From SIG636 sp045604285 (GTDB lineage: Bacteria > Bacillota > Clostridia > Oscillospirales > CAG-382), in NCBI GenBank assembly GCA_045604285.1, contig JAZUNS010000176.1, forward strand, positions 1 through 23,755: a stretch of DNA of 23,755 nucleotides, given 5' to 3'. Of this stretch, positions 1-6,488 are shown in pieces. The position numbers and the translations under genes were made by a program. The number at the start of each line of letters is the position of its first letter. The first letter of the stretch is position 1. Under the pieces are notes generated by a model that saw only the letters and a list, made by a program, of their open reading frames with translations, searched no databases and was not told where the DNA came from.

Positions 1-893
1 TCCCACTTGTTCATAACGATAATTGCTGCCTTGCCCGCATTGTGGCTTATGCCTGCAATGCGCTCGTCCTGGGCGGTAACGCCTTCGGCAGCATCGCACA
101 TAATAAGGCATACGTCGGCACGCTCTACGGCGGCACGGGCACGAAGAACGCTGTATTTTTCGATATTATCTTCTATTTTTGCATTTCTGCGGATACCTGC
201 CGTATCAATAAACACGTATTTGCCGTGTTGGTTTTCTATGCGGGTATCTGTGGCGTCACGGGTGGTGCCGGGGATATCGGAAACAATAACCCTTTCTTCA
301 CCTGCCACGCGGTTAACTATAGAGCTTTTGCCTGCGTTGGGCTTGCCGATAACGGCAACCTTAATAACGCCTTCTTCCTCGGGCTCTTCCTCATAGTCGG
401 GCAACAGCTCAACTATTCTGTCAAGTATATCGCCGCTGCCGGTGCCGTGGATGGAGGATAGGGGAATAGGCTCGCCCAAGCCCAGCTCGTAAAACTCATA
501 ATACTCGCCGGGAAGTGCGCCTACCGTGTCTATCTTGTTAACCGCAAGAATAACGGGCTTGCGGCTACGCATAAGCATTGTGGCAATTTCACGGTCATCG
601 GCGGTAACGCCTGCGTGTACGTCGGTCATAAACAAAATAACGTCGGCACTTACAATGGCAAGCTCTGCCTGGGTACGCATTTGCCTTAGGATTTCGGTGT
701 TTGCCGTAGGCTCAAGCCCGCCGGTATCGGTAATAACAAAGCTTTTGCCGTTCCATTCCGTATCGGCATAGATGCGGTCACGGGTAACGCCGGGGGTATC
801 GTCTACTATAGATATCCTCTCGCCGGTGATTTTATTAAAAAAGGTGCTTTTGCCCACGTTGGGTCTGCCTATTATGGCAACGGTACCTTTCAT
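1..893 (-). CDS. der: Ribosome biogenesis GTPase Der (EngA), 3' part missing
   Basis: Der is a double GTPase that acts in maturation of the 50S ribosomal subunit. The visible 297 codons hold GTPase domain 1 (GRPNVGKS at 9-16, DTGG near 56-59, NKID at 119-122) and most of domain 2 (GKPNVGKS at 183-190, DTAG near 220-223, NKW at 295-297, where the window ends). The C-terminal KH-like domain of this roughly 440-residue family lies outside the window, so this is an edge truncation and not a broken gene. The ATG at 891-893 overlaps the stop of the upstream DUF512 gene in an ATGA junction, which implies translational coupling. It is the last visible gene of the yceD-rpmF-DUF512-der operon. Confidence 0.97.
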   Translation of the reverse strand, partial: MKGTVAIIGRPNVGKSTFFNKITGERISIVDDTPGVTRDRIYADTEWNGKSFVITDTGGLEPTANTEILRQMRTQAELAIVSADVILFMTDVHAGVTADDREIATMLMRSRKPVILAVNKIDTVGALPGEYYEFYELGLGEPIPLSSIHGTGSGDILDRIVELLPDYEEEPEEEGVIKVAVIGKPNAGKSSIVNRVAGEERVIVSDIPGTTRDATDTRIENQHGKYVFIDTAGIRRNAKIEDNIEKYSVLRARAAVERADVCLIMCDAAEGVTAQDERIAGISHNAGKAAIIVMNKW

Positions 894-2215
894 ATAAGTT
901 CCTCCTCTGTAACGCCAAGCAGCTTGTAAAGCAGATCGGCTCCGTCCTTTTCAGCCACTTGCACGGGATAGCCCAAGGCGTTTTCTACGTCTTCAAGGCT
1001 TACGCCGTCCAAAAACAGGTCACCCTGCTGCCTAAGCATATTGCAGGGGATAATAAGCTTATCCCACTTGCCTGCAGGCTTAAGAGTGTTTATCAAATCA
1101 CCGCCGGTAACCAAGCCGCTTACCGTAACGGTGTTGCCGAAAAAGTTGTTTTCTACCCTGTAAACGCCTATCTCCACCTTGGGGAAAGCTTCCCGCACCC
1201 CTGCTGCTAAATCACAAATGTGGTCGTAGGCGGCGTAGCCCGTGGCTATTGCCACCCGACGGGGCTTTACACCCTCAGTCAGTGCGGCTTTTGCCTCGTC
1301 CAACGCCCAGGCAAACTCTTCCTTATGGCTGCGCAGCATACCCACGCCGTTTTCAAGCTGGGGATAACCGTCGTACTCATCCTCCTCGGGCAGGGGCAGC
1401 CCCGCCGTCAGATAAAACTCGTCAGAGGCGTAAAACATCCGCACGCCCTTTTCTTTAAGGGGACGCTTGGTAAACTCTTTTATGGCTTCTATAACCGCCA
1501 GCGCCTCTTTCTTGGTAAACAGCCTTAGCTTTGCCAGCCCATCTCTGTGCTTGGTTAGCCCCACCGGTACGGCGGAAACGCTTTGCAGCGATTTAAGCTT
1601 ATAAAGCTGCTCCATGCTGTATTTAAGCTCATCCCCGTCATTTATGCCGGGGCAAAGCACAAGCTGGGCGTTTATGGCTATGCCATGCTCGGAAAGCTGG
1701 GTAAGATAGCCCAAGCAATCCCCCGCAAAGCGGTTGCCCATAAGCTTACAGCGCAGCTCGGGGTTCATGGTATGCACCGATACGTTTACCGGTGATATGT
1801 GCATTTTTATTATTCGGGCTATGTCCTCATCCTTCAGGTTGGTAAGTGTAACGTAGTTACCGTGAAGAAAGGACAGCCTCTCATCGTCGTCTTTAAAATA
1901 TATGCTCTCTCTCATACCCTTGGGGTTTTGGTCTATAAAGCAGAACATACAGTTATTTTTGCAACGCTTTTGGGCGGTGATAAGGTAGGTGTCAAACTCC
2001 GCCCCAAGGGGGTCGTACTCGCCCTTGGCAACGGCAACGGAAAACCTTGCGCCCTCACGCTCCGCCAGGATGTTAAGGCGGCGGTCGGTGGTGTAAAAAT
2101 AATAGTCTAACCCGTCGTTTATGGGGTTATCGTTAACGCTTATTATATTGTCACCGGCGGCAAGGCCTGCCTTATGGGCGGGGCTGCCTGCATCCACAAA
2201 GCTTATCTTAACCAT
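890..2215 (-). CDS. DUF512 protein: PDZ plus radical-SAM-like protein of unknown function
   Basis: This 441-residue protein has an N-terminal PDZ-like domain (about 1-60), then a CxxxCxxC iron-sulfur motif (Cys85, Cys89, Cys92, followed by FIDQNPKGMR) in a radical-SAM-like core, and a C-terminal DUF512 region. The family is widespread in Clostridia and cyanobacteria, commonly next to der, and has no established reaction. I chose the ATG at 2213-2215 because a GGAG lies 7 nt upstream and the PDZ domain starts there; an in-frame ATG 13 codons earlier has no such site. It follows rpmF after a 125-bp gap containing a hairpin, and overlaps der by 4 bp. The context suggests a role tied to ribosome assembly or translation, which is inference only. 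Confidence 0.93.
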   Translation of the reverse strand: MVKISFVDAGSPAHKAGLAAGDNIISVNDNPINDGLDYYFYTTDRRLNILAEREGARFSVAVAKGEYDPLGAEFDTYLITAQKRCKNNCMFCFIDQNPKGMRESIYFKDDDERLSFLHGNYVTLTNLKDEDIARIIKMHISPVNVSVHTMNPELRCKLMGNRFAGDCLGYLTQLSEHGIAINAQLVLCPGINDGDELKYSMEQLYKLKSLQSVSAVPVGLTKHRDGLAKLRLFTKKEALAVIEAIKEFTKRPLKEKGVRMFYASDEFYLTAGLPLPEEDEYDGYPQLENGVGMLRSHKEEFAWALDEAKAALTEGVKPRRVAIATGYAAYDHICDLAAGVREAFPKVEIGVYRVENNFFGNTVTVSGLVTGGDLINTLKPAGKWDKLIIPCNMLRQQGDLFLDGVSLEDVENALGYPVQVAEKDGADLLYKLLGVTEEELI

Positions 2216-2292
2216 AAAAAATCTCCATAAACGCAAAAGGCGCGCCTGCCCCAAGGCTTAACTGCCCGAGGAACGGCACGCGTTTCTGGAGA

Positions 2293-2320
2293 GTTTCTGC
2301 CCCGCAAAACGGGCAGAAAC
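2293..2320 (-). other. Perfect inverted repeat between rpmF and the DUF512 gene
   Basis: A perfect 10-bp stem (arms 2293-2302 and 2311-2320) with an 8-nt loop sits in the 125-bp gap between rpmF and the DUF512 gene. On the minus (transcribed) strand no T-run follows, so it is not a classical intrinsic terminator. It may be an mRNA stability or processing element that separates ribosomal-protein mRNA from the downstream genes. Confidence 0.5.
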
Positions 2321-2340
2321 CCTCACATTAAACCAAAGCC

Positions 2341-2535
2341 TTATGCCTTTTTACTGTCGTCCTTGCTGATGATTTCCTCGCCTGCGTAGGAGCCGCAACT
2401 CTTGCAAACTCTGTGGGAAAGGTTGTACTCACCGCACTTTGCGCACTTAGTCATGCCGGGCATATCCAGCTTCCATACGGAAGAGCGTCTCTTATCTCTT
2501 CTTGCCTTGGACACTTTTGCCTTTGGTACTGCCAT
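2341..2535 (-). CDS. rpmF: 50S ribosomal protein bL32
   Basis: bL32 is a small structural protein of the large ribosomal subunit. The 64-residue product starts with the family hallmark MAVPK, has a basic stretch (residues 5-22), and keeps the zinc-binding pairs Cys31/Cys34 and Cys44/Cys47, so it is the zinc-containing form. The ATG at 2533-2535 is preceded by GGAGG at 8 nt; an in-frame ATG three codons earlier is rejected because L32 begins at MAVPK. The gene lies 32 bp after yceD, the order usual across bacteria. Confidence 0.98.
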   Translation of the reverse strand: MAVPKAKVSKARRDKRRSSVWKLDMPGMTKCAKCGEYNLSHRVCKSCGSYAGEEIISKDDSKKA

Positions 2536-2567
2536 CTTCAGCACCTCCCTCTTTTAGGAATAATATA

Positions 2568-3062
2568 TCAGCCGTTATCAAGCAACGCTTTCAAAACCTC
2601 AAGCCGTGGGTCAATCTCCTTAGTGCTGCAACCGCAGTTGCCGCCGTTAAGATTGGCGCCGCACTTAGGGCAAAGCCCCTTGCAGCTTTCACGGCATAAC
2701 AGCTTGGTGGGCAGCTCCAACAAAAGCTCGTCCTCAAAAACGGCTTTAAGGTCTACAAACCCATCCTCGTCTGTTAAAATATAATCGTCATTGCTGTCGT
2801 CGGTAAGCTCCTTAGCAACGGGGCGCACCGTATCGAAGGAATGACAAAAATCAAAATCTTCACCACAGCGAGAGCAAATCCCCCGTGCGGATACGGCAGT
2901 GTTCCCCTCTAACAAAAGGTAACCGCCGTGGTTGCTAAGCTTGCCCTTTATATCGGCGCTGCCCTGCTTAAAATCCGCAAGGTCGCCGTCCAAGGGTAGG
3001 GTAAGCTCAAAACCTAAGGTGCCGCCATCCTCTGCCAGCAGTTGTTGTATATCCAGCCGCAT
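2568..3062 (-). CDS. yceD: YceD/DUF177 family protein
   Basis: This 164-residue protein belongs to the YceD (DUF177) family, encoded just upstream of rpmF in most bacteria and linked to 23S rRNA accumulation or large-subunit biogenesis. Visible features are the CSRC pair (Cys63, Cys66), the acidic middle (DDSNDDYILTDEDGFVDL) and a cysteine-rich C-terminal segment of the form C-x3-C-x3-CPKCG followed by NCGC, which looks like a metal site. It is the first gene of the operon, about 45 bp downstream of a consensus promoter. The ribosome site ahead of the ATG at 3060-3062 (GGGGGTG) is weaker than that of its neighbours. Confidence 0.93.
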   Translation of the reverse strand: MRLDIQQLLAEDGGTLGFELTLPLDGDLADFKQGSADIKGKLSNHGGYLLLEGNTAVSARGICSRCGEDFDFCHSFDTVRPVAKELTDDSNDDYILTDEDGFVDLKAVFEDELLLELPTKLLCRESCKGLCPKCGANLNGGNCGCSTKEIDPRLEVLKALLDNG

Positions 3063-3110
3063 ATAACCACACCCCCGTGTTTTTGCCTACATCTCAGCAG
3101 ACGCTCATAT

Positions 3111-3139
3111 ATTATAGCGCTTTTTACCACCTTTGTCAA
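3111..3139 (-). promoter_or_regulatory. Consensus sigma-A promoter of the yceD-rpmF-DUF512-der operon
   Basis: On the minus strand, TTGACA (3134-3139), a 17-bp spacer and TATAAT (3111-3116) match the housekeeping consensus at every position. The start of transcription is predicted near 3104, about 42 nt ahead of the yceD ATG. Confidence 0.9.
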
Positions 3140-3212
3140 CAGTTTTTTTAAAGGTTTTTGCATAAAAAGGGCAGATTTGGTGATACTAACTGCGACAGGA
3201 GTTGATAACTTT

Positions 3213-3389
3213 ATGAAAAATTTATGCAAATGTATTATAGTAAGCGGTGCCATAGCAGGTATGGTTATCGGCGCAAGCTCTGCCTATATGACGGCAATGA
3301 TAATAAAAAACCGCTCCGGCCTTTGCGACGTAATGATGTGCAAGGCCAAGGAAGCCTTTAAATCCATGGGGCAAAAGTTTACCCTTTAA
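3213..3389 (+). CDS. Small hypothetical membrane protein, 58 residues
   Basis: I do not recognise a family. The product has a basic, Cys-containing start (MKNLCKCII), one glycine/alanine-rich hydrophobic segment (about 8-31) and a basic, Cys-containing tail with CDVMMCKAKEAF. It looks like a single-span membrane peptide. The ATG at 3213 is preceded by AGGAG at about 9 nt, a real ribosome site, and the reading frame ends just before a strong hairpin terminator. It is transcribed divergently from yceD; a weak promoter (TTGCAT 3158-3163, GATACT 3182-3187) is possible. The layout of ribosome site, short frame and terminator supports a true small gene. Confidence 0.62.
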   Translation: MKNLCKCIIVSGAIAGMVIGASSAYMTAMIIKNRSGLCDVMMCKAKEAFKSMGQKFTL

Positions 3390-3392
3390 ACA

Positions 3393-3430
3393 AATCGGAG
3401 GTCGATTACGCTTCGACCTCCGATTAATTT
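3393..3430. terminator. Bidirectional intrinsic terminator
   Basis: A perfect 13-bp stem (3393-3405 with 3413-3425) and a 7-nt loop lies between the convergent 58-residue gene (plus) and the zinc-ribbon gene (minus). AATTTT follows on the plus strand, and GTTTAAA follows on the minus strand. It probably ends transcription from both sides. Confidence 0.8.
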
Positions 3431-3434
3431 TAAA

Positions 3435-3965
3435 TCAGTTAAAACAATTTGTGTTAAGATACTCCAGCTCTTCCCACAGCTTTTTAACCTTGCCTTTGGC
3501 AGAGAACATAAGCACAAAGGAAATAAGGGCAATAAGCAGGAAAAAGCCCGTTGCGGCACCGAAAATTATTATAGCCCAGGGTTTTCTTATAAGGTTGATT
3601 ATAAAGAATATCGCTATGGCAAAGAAGATAGCTGCAATAATCCCAAATGCCTTTGGCTTCTTTTTGGCGTGTGCGATCTCTTCCTCTAAGTTTTGGATGT
3701 TGCGAAACTTTGTGCCGCAATCGGAACACACCCAAAAATTTCTGTGGATGCTTTCTACCTTGGTGCTGCTTACGCCGGTATAGCTGCTGTGGGCGGTTAT
3801 TGCGCCCTCTACACTGCTTTCCGTTGTTACGGTAAGGTTGTGGGACTTGCATTTTGGACAATGAAGCTTTGTGGAAAGGGACGGTTGTCTTGGGATAACC
3901 TCTCCGCAGGAAGAGCAGGCTTCGGCGTTATCGGATATTTGCGCTCCGCATTTGTTGCAAAACAT
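3435..3965 (-). CDS. Double zinc-ribbon membrane protein, function unknown
   Basis: The 176-residue protein opens with a zinc ribbon (MFCNKCG, then CSSCG), has a second metal site built from CPKC and CSDCG with a polar stretch between them, a short charged linker (LEEEIAHAKKKPK), two membrane spans (the AAIFFAIAIFFIINL region and the ATGFFLLIALISFVLMF region), and a charged tail. This arrangement occurs in many uncharacterised Firmicute proteins with cytosolic zinc ribbons anchored in the membrane; no reaction is known. I take the ATG at 3963-3965 because GGAG lies 7 nt upstream; the ATG two codons earlier is too close to that site. It has its own good promoter and runs divergently from a small HTH gene, which may regulate it. 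Confidence 0.78.
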   Translation of the reverse strand: MFCNKCGAQISDNAEACSSCGEVIPRQPSLSTKLHCPKCKSHNLTVTTESSVEGAITAHSSYTGVSSTKVESIHRNFWVCSDCGTKFRNIQNLEEEIAHAKKKPKAFGIIAAIFFAIAIFFIINLIRKPWAIIIFGAATGFFLLIALISFVLMFSAKGKVKKLWEELEYLNTNCFN

Positions 3966-4007
3966 AGACATTCTCCTTTTTTGAACATTTAGTTAATTCG
4001 GTCTATC

Positions 4008-4035
4008 TATAGCCCATAGTATCATATATAGCCCA
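4008..4035. promoter_or_regulatory. Candidate operator: direct repeat TATAGCCCA
   Basis: TATAGCCCA occurs at 4008-4016 and again at 4027-4035, 19 bp apart. One copy touches the -10 box of the zinc-ribbon gene promoter and the other lies in its spacer. Together with the divergent HTH gene at 4096 this suggests a repressor site; the protein partner is inferred only. Confidence 0.4.
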
Positions 4036-4044
4036 CTTTGTCAA
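4016..4044 (-). promoter_or_regulatory. Promoter of the zinc-ribbon gene
   Basis: TTGACA (4039-4044), a 17-bp spacer and TACTAT (4016-4021) on the minus strand form a near-consensus sigma-A promoter for the gene starting at 3965. Confidence 0.75.
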
Positions 4045-4095
4045 TAGTAAAATACTAAAATAGTCGGTATACACCAAACAGAAACGGAGCATTAT

Positions 4096-4338
4096 ATGGA
4101 TACCTACACCGCTGTAAAAAAACGCATATTATTTTTGCTGGATAAGAATGGGATGTCAATACACAAGCTGGCTATAGAATCAGCCGTACCGCCTTCCACC
4201 ATAAAAAATATTCTTTACGGAAAAAGCCATAATCCGGGCATCGTTACCCTTAAAATGCTTTGCGACGGATTGGGCATAAGCCTTATCGATTTTTTTAACG
4301 CAGAGGATTTTTTAAACCTTGAGCAAGAGATAAGATAA
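4096..4338 (+). CDS. Small Cro/C1-type (XRE) HTH regulator
   Basis: The 80-residue protein is little more than a helix-turn-helix DNA-binding domain: VKKRILFLLDKNGMSIHKLA, then SAVPPSTIKNIL as the turn and recognition helix, then LKMLCDGLGISLIDFF, the pattern of Cro/C1-type regulators. There is no effector domain. CGGAG lies 6 nt ahead of the ATG and a strong terminator follows. It is divergent from the zinc-ribbon gene and convergent with the reverse transcriptase gene. It most likely controls its own intergenic region, where two TATAGCCCA copies lie. Whether it also acts on the RT promoter at 5754-5782 cannot be seen from the sequence. Confidence 0.85.
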   Translation: MDTYTAVKKRILFLLDKNGMSIHKLAIESAVPPSTIKNILYGKSHNPGIVTLKMLCDGLGISLIDFFNAEDFLNLEQEIR

Positions 4339-4342
4339 AAAT

Positions 4343-4380
4343 CAGGCTTCTTTGATTTTTTCAAAGAAGCCTGTTTTTTT
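4343..4380. terminator. Strong intrinsic terminator between HTH and RT genes
   Basis: A perfect 13-bp stem (4343-4355 with 4361-4373), a 5-nt loop and seven T on the plus strand end the HTH transcript. On the minus strand the hairpin is followed by ATTTTTA, directly after the RT stop codon, so it can also end the RT transcript. Confidence 0.9.
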
Positions 4381-4381
4381 G

Positions 4382-5584
4382 TTACGTAGGGTTCTTTTTA
4401 AAACGGTAATAGCTGTTTACCAAGCTTATATAGCCTGCCGCTTTCATCTCCTCATAGGTCAGCTTATAGCGAAGTTTGGAGTAGTTGCCCCGTGCAATAT
4501 AGCGTATGCAATCCTGCATATAGGCGTCCAAAGTCTTAAGGCTTGCGTCGGTGGTTATAACGGGAAAATACCAGCGTGTCCAGGTGATTTCATCGTTCCT
4601 TGGGTTTTCGTACAGCTTTCGGTTAAAGCTTTTGATAAACGCCGCCACTGCCCGTTGGTCATTTGCACCCTTTTTTATTTTCCATCGGTAAATTGCCCGT
4701 GCTTTGCGCTTCATCTTCTTTTTTAGCTTGTCTACCGCAACGGGGGCTATATCTACCACTCCGTTTTTGTAGGCAAAGCCCAAAAATTCCCACCCATCGC
4801 CGGGGGTGGTGCGGCGTACTTTGCTTTGGTTAATTTGCAGTCCGTGGGCAAAAAGCTGTGCTTTTAGTGCCTCTGTATGCTCTGTCAGCTCCGCTTCCGT
4901 ATCGGAAAATATAATTACGTCATCAGAGTACCGCATATAGGTAACGCCTTTTTCCATAAAATAGCGGTCTGTGTCGCTAAGGTACAGGTTTGCCAAAAAG
5001 GAGGATATAGGCATCCCCGCCATTATGCCTTTTTTGGGCCGTATAAGCTTTCCGTCCTTGTAGGCATAGGGGTCAAGCAACAGATTTTTTATAAACTCAA
5101 ACAACAGCTTGTCATCCCACAAAAGCTTTTCCAGCATGGCAAGGACGGCGGTCGGCTCCACCGAGTTAAAATAGTCGCTCACGTCCACCTTGCAGGTGTA
5201 TTTTCCGTCTACGTTATTTTGAGTGGAAAGGCGGCGTATAACTGCCTTTACAGTCGTGCTTTTTCTAAAAGAGCATAGGTTTTCCGCAAAGATGCCGTCG
5301 TATTCGTGAAGGCAAAAGGCTATAAAGCTTAAAAAATAGTTTTCTTCTCTGGGAAAAATAAACACCGTCCGCTTCTTTTGTGAATACTGCTTGTTTATAA
5401 CTGCGGCGGTGGGGTGGCAAAAGGGCGCACCTGCATTGTACGCCGCCACAAGTGGAGCGTACTGCTCATCCTCAACGTATTTTAAAAGGTCTTTTTCCTC
5501 AGCGGCGGAAAGATGCTTGCTTTCCGCTTTGCTTTGTGCAAACTGCCGCCACGCTGCGGGGTTGTTTATTTTTTCGGTGACCAT
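4382..5584 (-). CDS. Unclassified bacterial reverse transcriptase
   Basis: The 400-residue product has the full RT fingers/palm set: motif A CKVDVSDYFNSV (131-142, catalytic Asp134), motif B GIMAGMPISSFLANLYL (186-202), motif C YSDD (219-222, two catalytic Asp) and motif E WEFLGF (265-270). A basic segment (286-306) and a C-terminal region with WTRWYFP (335-341) and DAYMQDCIRYIARG follow. There is no maturase or HNH domain (against a group II intron), no retron NAxxH or VTG motif, and no template/variable repeats (against a DGR). I chose the ATG at 5582-5584 because GGAGG lies close upstream; an in-frame ATG at 5689, with a weaker GAGG, would add 35 residues encoded by the leader. It has its own promoter and a structured leader. 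Likely a domesticated or defence-type RT; the substrate is unknown. Confidence 0.88.
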   Translation of the reverse strand: MVTEKINNPAAWRQFAQSKAESKHLSAAEEKDLLKYVEDEQYAPLVAAYNAGAPFCHPTAAVINKQYSQKKRTVFIFPREENYFLSFIAFCLHEYDGIFAENLCSFRKSTTVKAVIRRLSTQNNVDGKYTCKVDVSDYFNSVEPTAVLAMLEKLLWDDKLLFEFIKNLLLDPYAYKDGKLIRPKKGIMAGMPISSFLANLYLSDTDRYFMEKGVTYMRYSDDVIIFSDTEAELTEHTEALKAQLFAHGLQINQSKVRRTTPGDGWEFLGFAYKNGVVDIAPVAVDKLKKKMKRKARAIYRWKIKKGANDQRAVAAFIKSFNRKLYENPRNDEITWTRWYFPVITTDASLKTLDAYMQDCIRYIARGNYSKLRYKLTYEEMKAAGYISLVNSYYRFKKNPT

Positions 5585-5597
5585 AAAGCCCTCCGTA

Positions 5598-5738
5598 AAA
5601 AATAAGCAAGAGGAAAAAATCTTGAAATCCTTATTAAGGATACCGGACTTTACATAGGCAGGTTGCCTGCAAAACCGTAACAAGCCCATGCTTTGCCCTC
5701 AGCAGGCGCATACAGCGTTTTCCTCTTGCGTTATTTTT
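5598..5738 (-). ncRNA. Candidate RT-associated structured RNA in the RT leader
   Basis: Arms 5598-5617 and 5718-5738 are complementary over 20 bp with a single bulged base (5730), enclosing 100 nt. The 5' arm begins about 9 nt after the predicted transcription start and the 3' arm ends 3 nt before the RT ribosome site. The interior holds smaller hairpins: 6 bp at 5627-5641 and 5 bp at 5658-5670. The first six bases of a second element (5702-5707) can also pair with 5665-5670. The layout of promoter, RNA closed by end-pairing, then RT resembles retron msr-msd loci and some defence RTs. That it is a template or partner RNA is inference; a translation-control leader is the main alternative. Confidence 0.5.
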
Positions 5739-5753
5739 ATATTGGTTGTATAT

Positions 5754-5782
5754 ATTTTAACACCTTGTTATTTTAATGTCAA
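5754..5782 (-). promoter_or_regulatory. Promoter of the RT leader and gene
   Basis: TTGACA (5777-5782), a 17-bp spacer and TAAAAT (5754-5759) on the minus strand lie just past the rsmG stop codon. The predicted start near 5747 gives a leader of about 160 nt before the RT ATG. Confidence 0.8.
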
Positions 5783-5792
5783 TCGTTCTTTA

Positions 5793-6488
5793 TTAAAGGG
5801 GAAGCTTTTTTATTTTATTGTACTGCCTTGGGTATTCTGCGGGGGTGTGGCGAATTTTTTCTATTATCACTATGCAGTGGTCCTCGCCCTTTGCCACCGG
5901 TGCGGGAACAACCGCCTTAAGCCTGCCGCCCAGCTTGGCTATGCCCTTTGTCGCTTCTGCCGCCTCCTCGGCGCCGCCTGCGCCCTTCATTGCTGCAAAA
6001 ACGCCGCCTACCTTAACGTATGGCAGGCACAGCTCTGCCAAAATGTTAAGACGGCTTACCCCGCGGGACACGGCTATATCAAAGCTTTCACGGCGGTCCT
6101 TAACCAGCTCCTCCGCTCTGCCCACAAGGGTGCTTACGTTGTCCATCCCCGCCATATTTGCGGTATCTGCCACAAAGGTCAGCTTTTTGGCGGTGCTGTC
6201 CAAGGGGAACACCTTGGCGTCGGGTACTGCCGCAGCTATTACCAACGAGGGAAAGCCGCCGCCACAGCCCACGTCCACAACGGTCTTGCCGCCGAAATCC
6301 ACGTTGTTTACAAGCTGTAAACAGTCGGCAAAATGAAGTATTGCCACGTCCTCGTCGGCGGTAAGGGCGGTAAGGTTGTATTTTTTGTTTTCCTCCTGCA
6401 GGCGCTTGCCTATAACCTCCAGCTTGTTAAGGCAGGCTTCGTCAAGGGGCATGGGTGAATATTTCTCCGTCAGCGCTTTAAGGCTCAT
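5793..6488 (-). CDS. rsmG: 16S rRNA (guanine-N7)-methyltransferase RsmG
   Basis: RsmG (GidB) methylates N7 of G527 in 16S rRNA (E. coli numbering) using S-adenosylmethionine. The 231-residue protein has the family's N-terminal helix pattern (EENKKYNLTALT, then ILHFADCL) and the SAM-binding loop VVDVGCGGGFPS (70-81), followed by PLDSTAKKLTFV and AVSRGVSRLNIL. In most homologues the second-strand motif reads as LLDSxxKRxxFL, so this is a normal variant. Its ATG overlaps the mnmG stop in ATGA. It is the last gene of the trmL-mnmE-mnmG-rsmG run; I see no hairpin terminator after it, so some readthrough into the RT leader is possible. Confidence 0.96.
   Translation of the reverse strand: MSLKALTEKYSPMPLDEACLNKLEVIGKRLQEENKKYNLTALTADEDVAILHFADCLQLVNNVDFGGKTVVDVGCGGGFPSLVIAAAVPDAKVFPLDSTAKKLTFVADTANMAGMDNVSTLVGRAEELVKDRRESFDIAVSRGVSRLNILAELCLPYVKVGGVFAAMKGAGGAEEAAEATKGIAKLGGRLKAVVPAPVAKGEDHCIVIIEKIRHTPAEYPRQYNKIKKLPL

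Noticed and set aside
3014..3253. 79-codon minus-strand frame upstream of yceD
   Set aside because: It runs through the yceD promoter and start region and has no ribosome site; yceD is well supported in its own frame.
4096..4338. Toxin-antitoxin pair made of the HTH gene and RT or zinc-ribbon gene
   Set aside because: The HTH gene is convergent with the RT and divergent from the zinc-ribbon gene, not in an operon with either. Neither partner has a toxin domain.
4382..5792. Diversity-generating retroelement (DGR)
   Set aside because: The RT has no accessory Avd gene nearby, and I found no template/variable repeat pair differing at adenines in the window. The repeat array at 23420 differs mostly by C/T and A/G third-base changes.
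4382..5792. Group II intron with maturase
   Set aside because: No maturase X/thumb or HNH domain, no GUGYG-type 5' boundary and no domain V hairpin seen around the RT.
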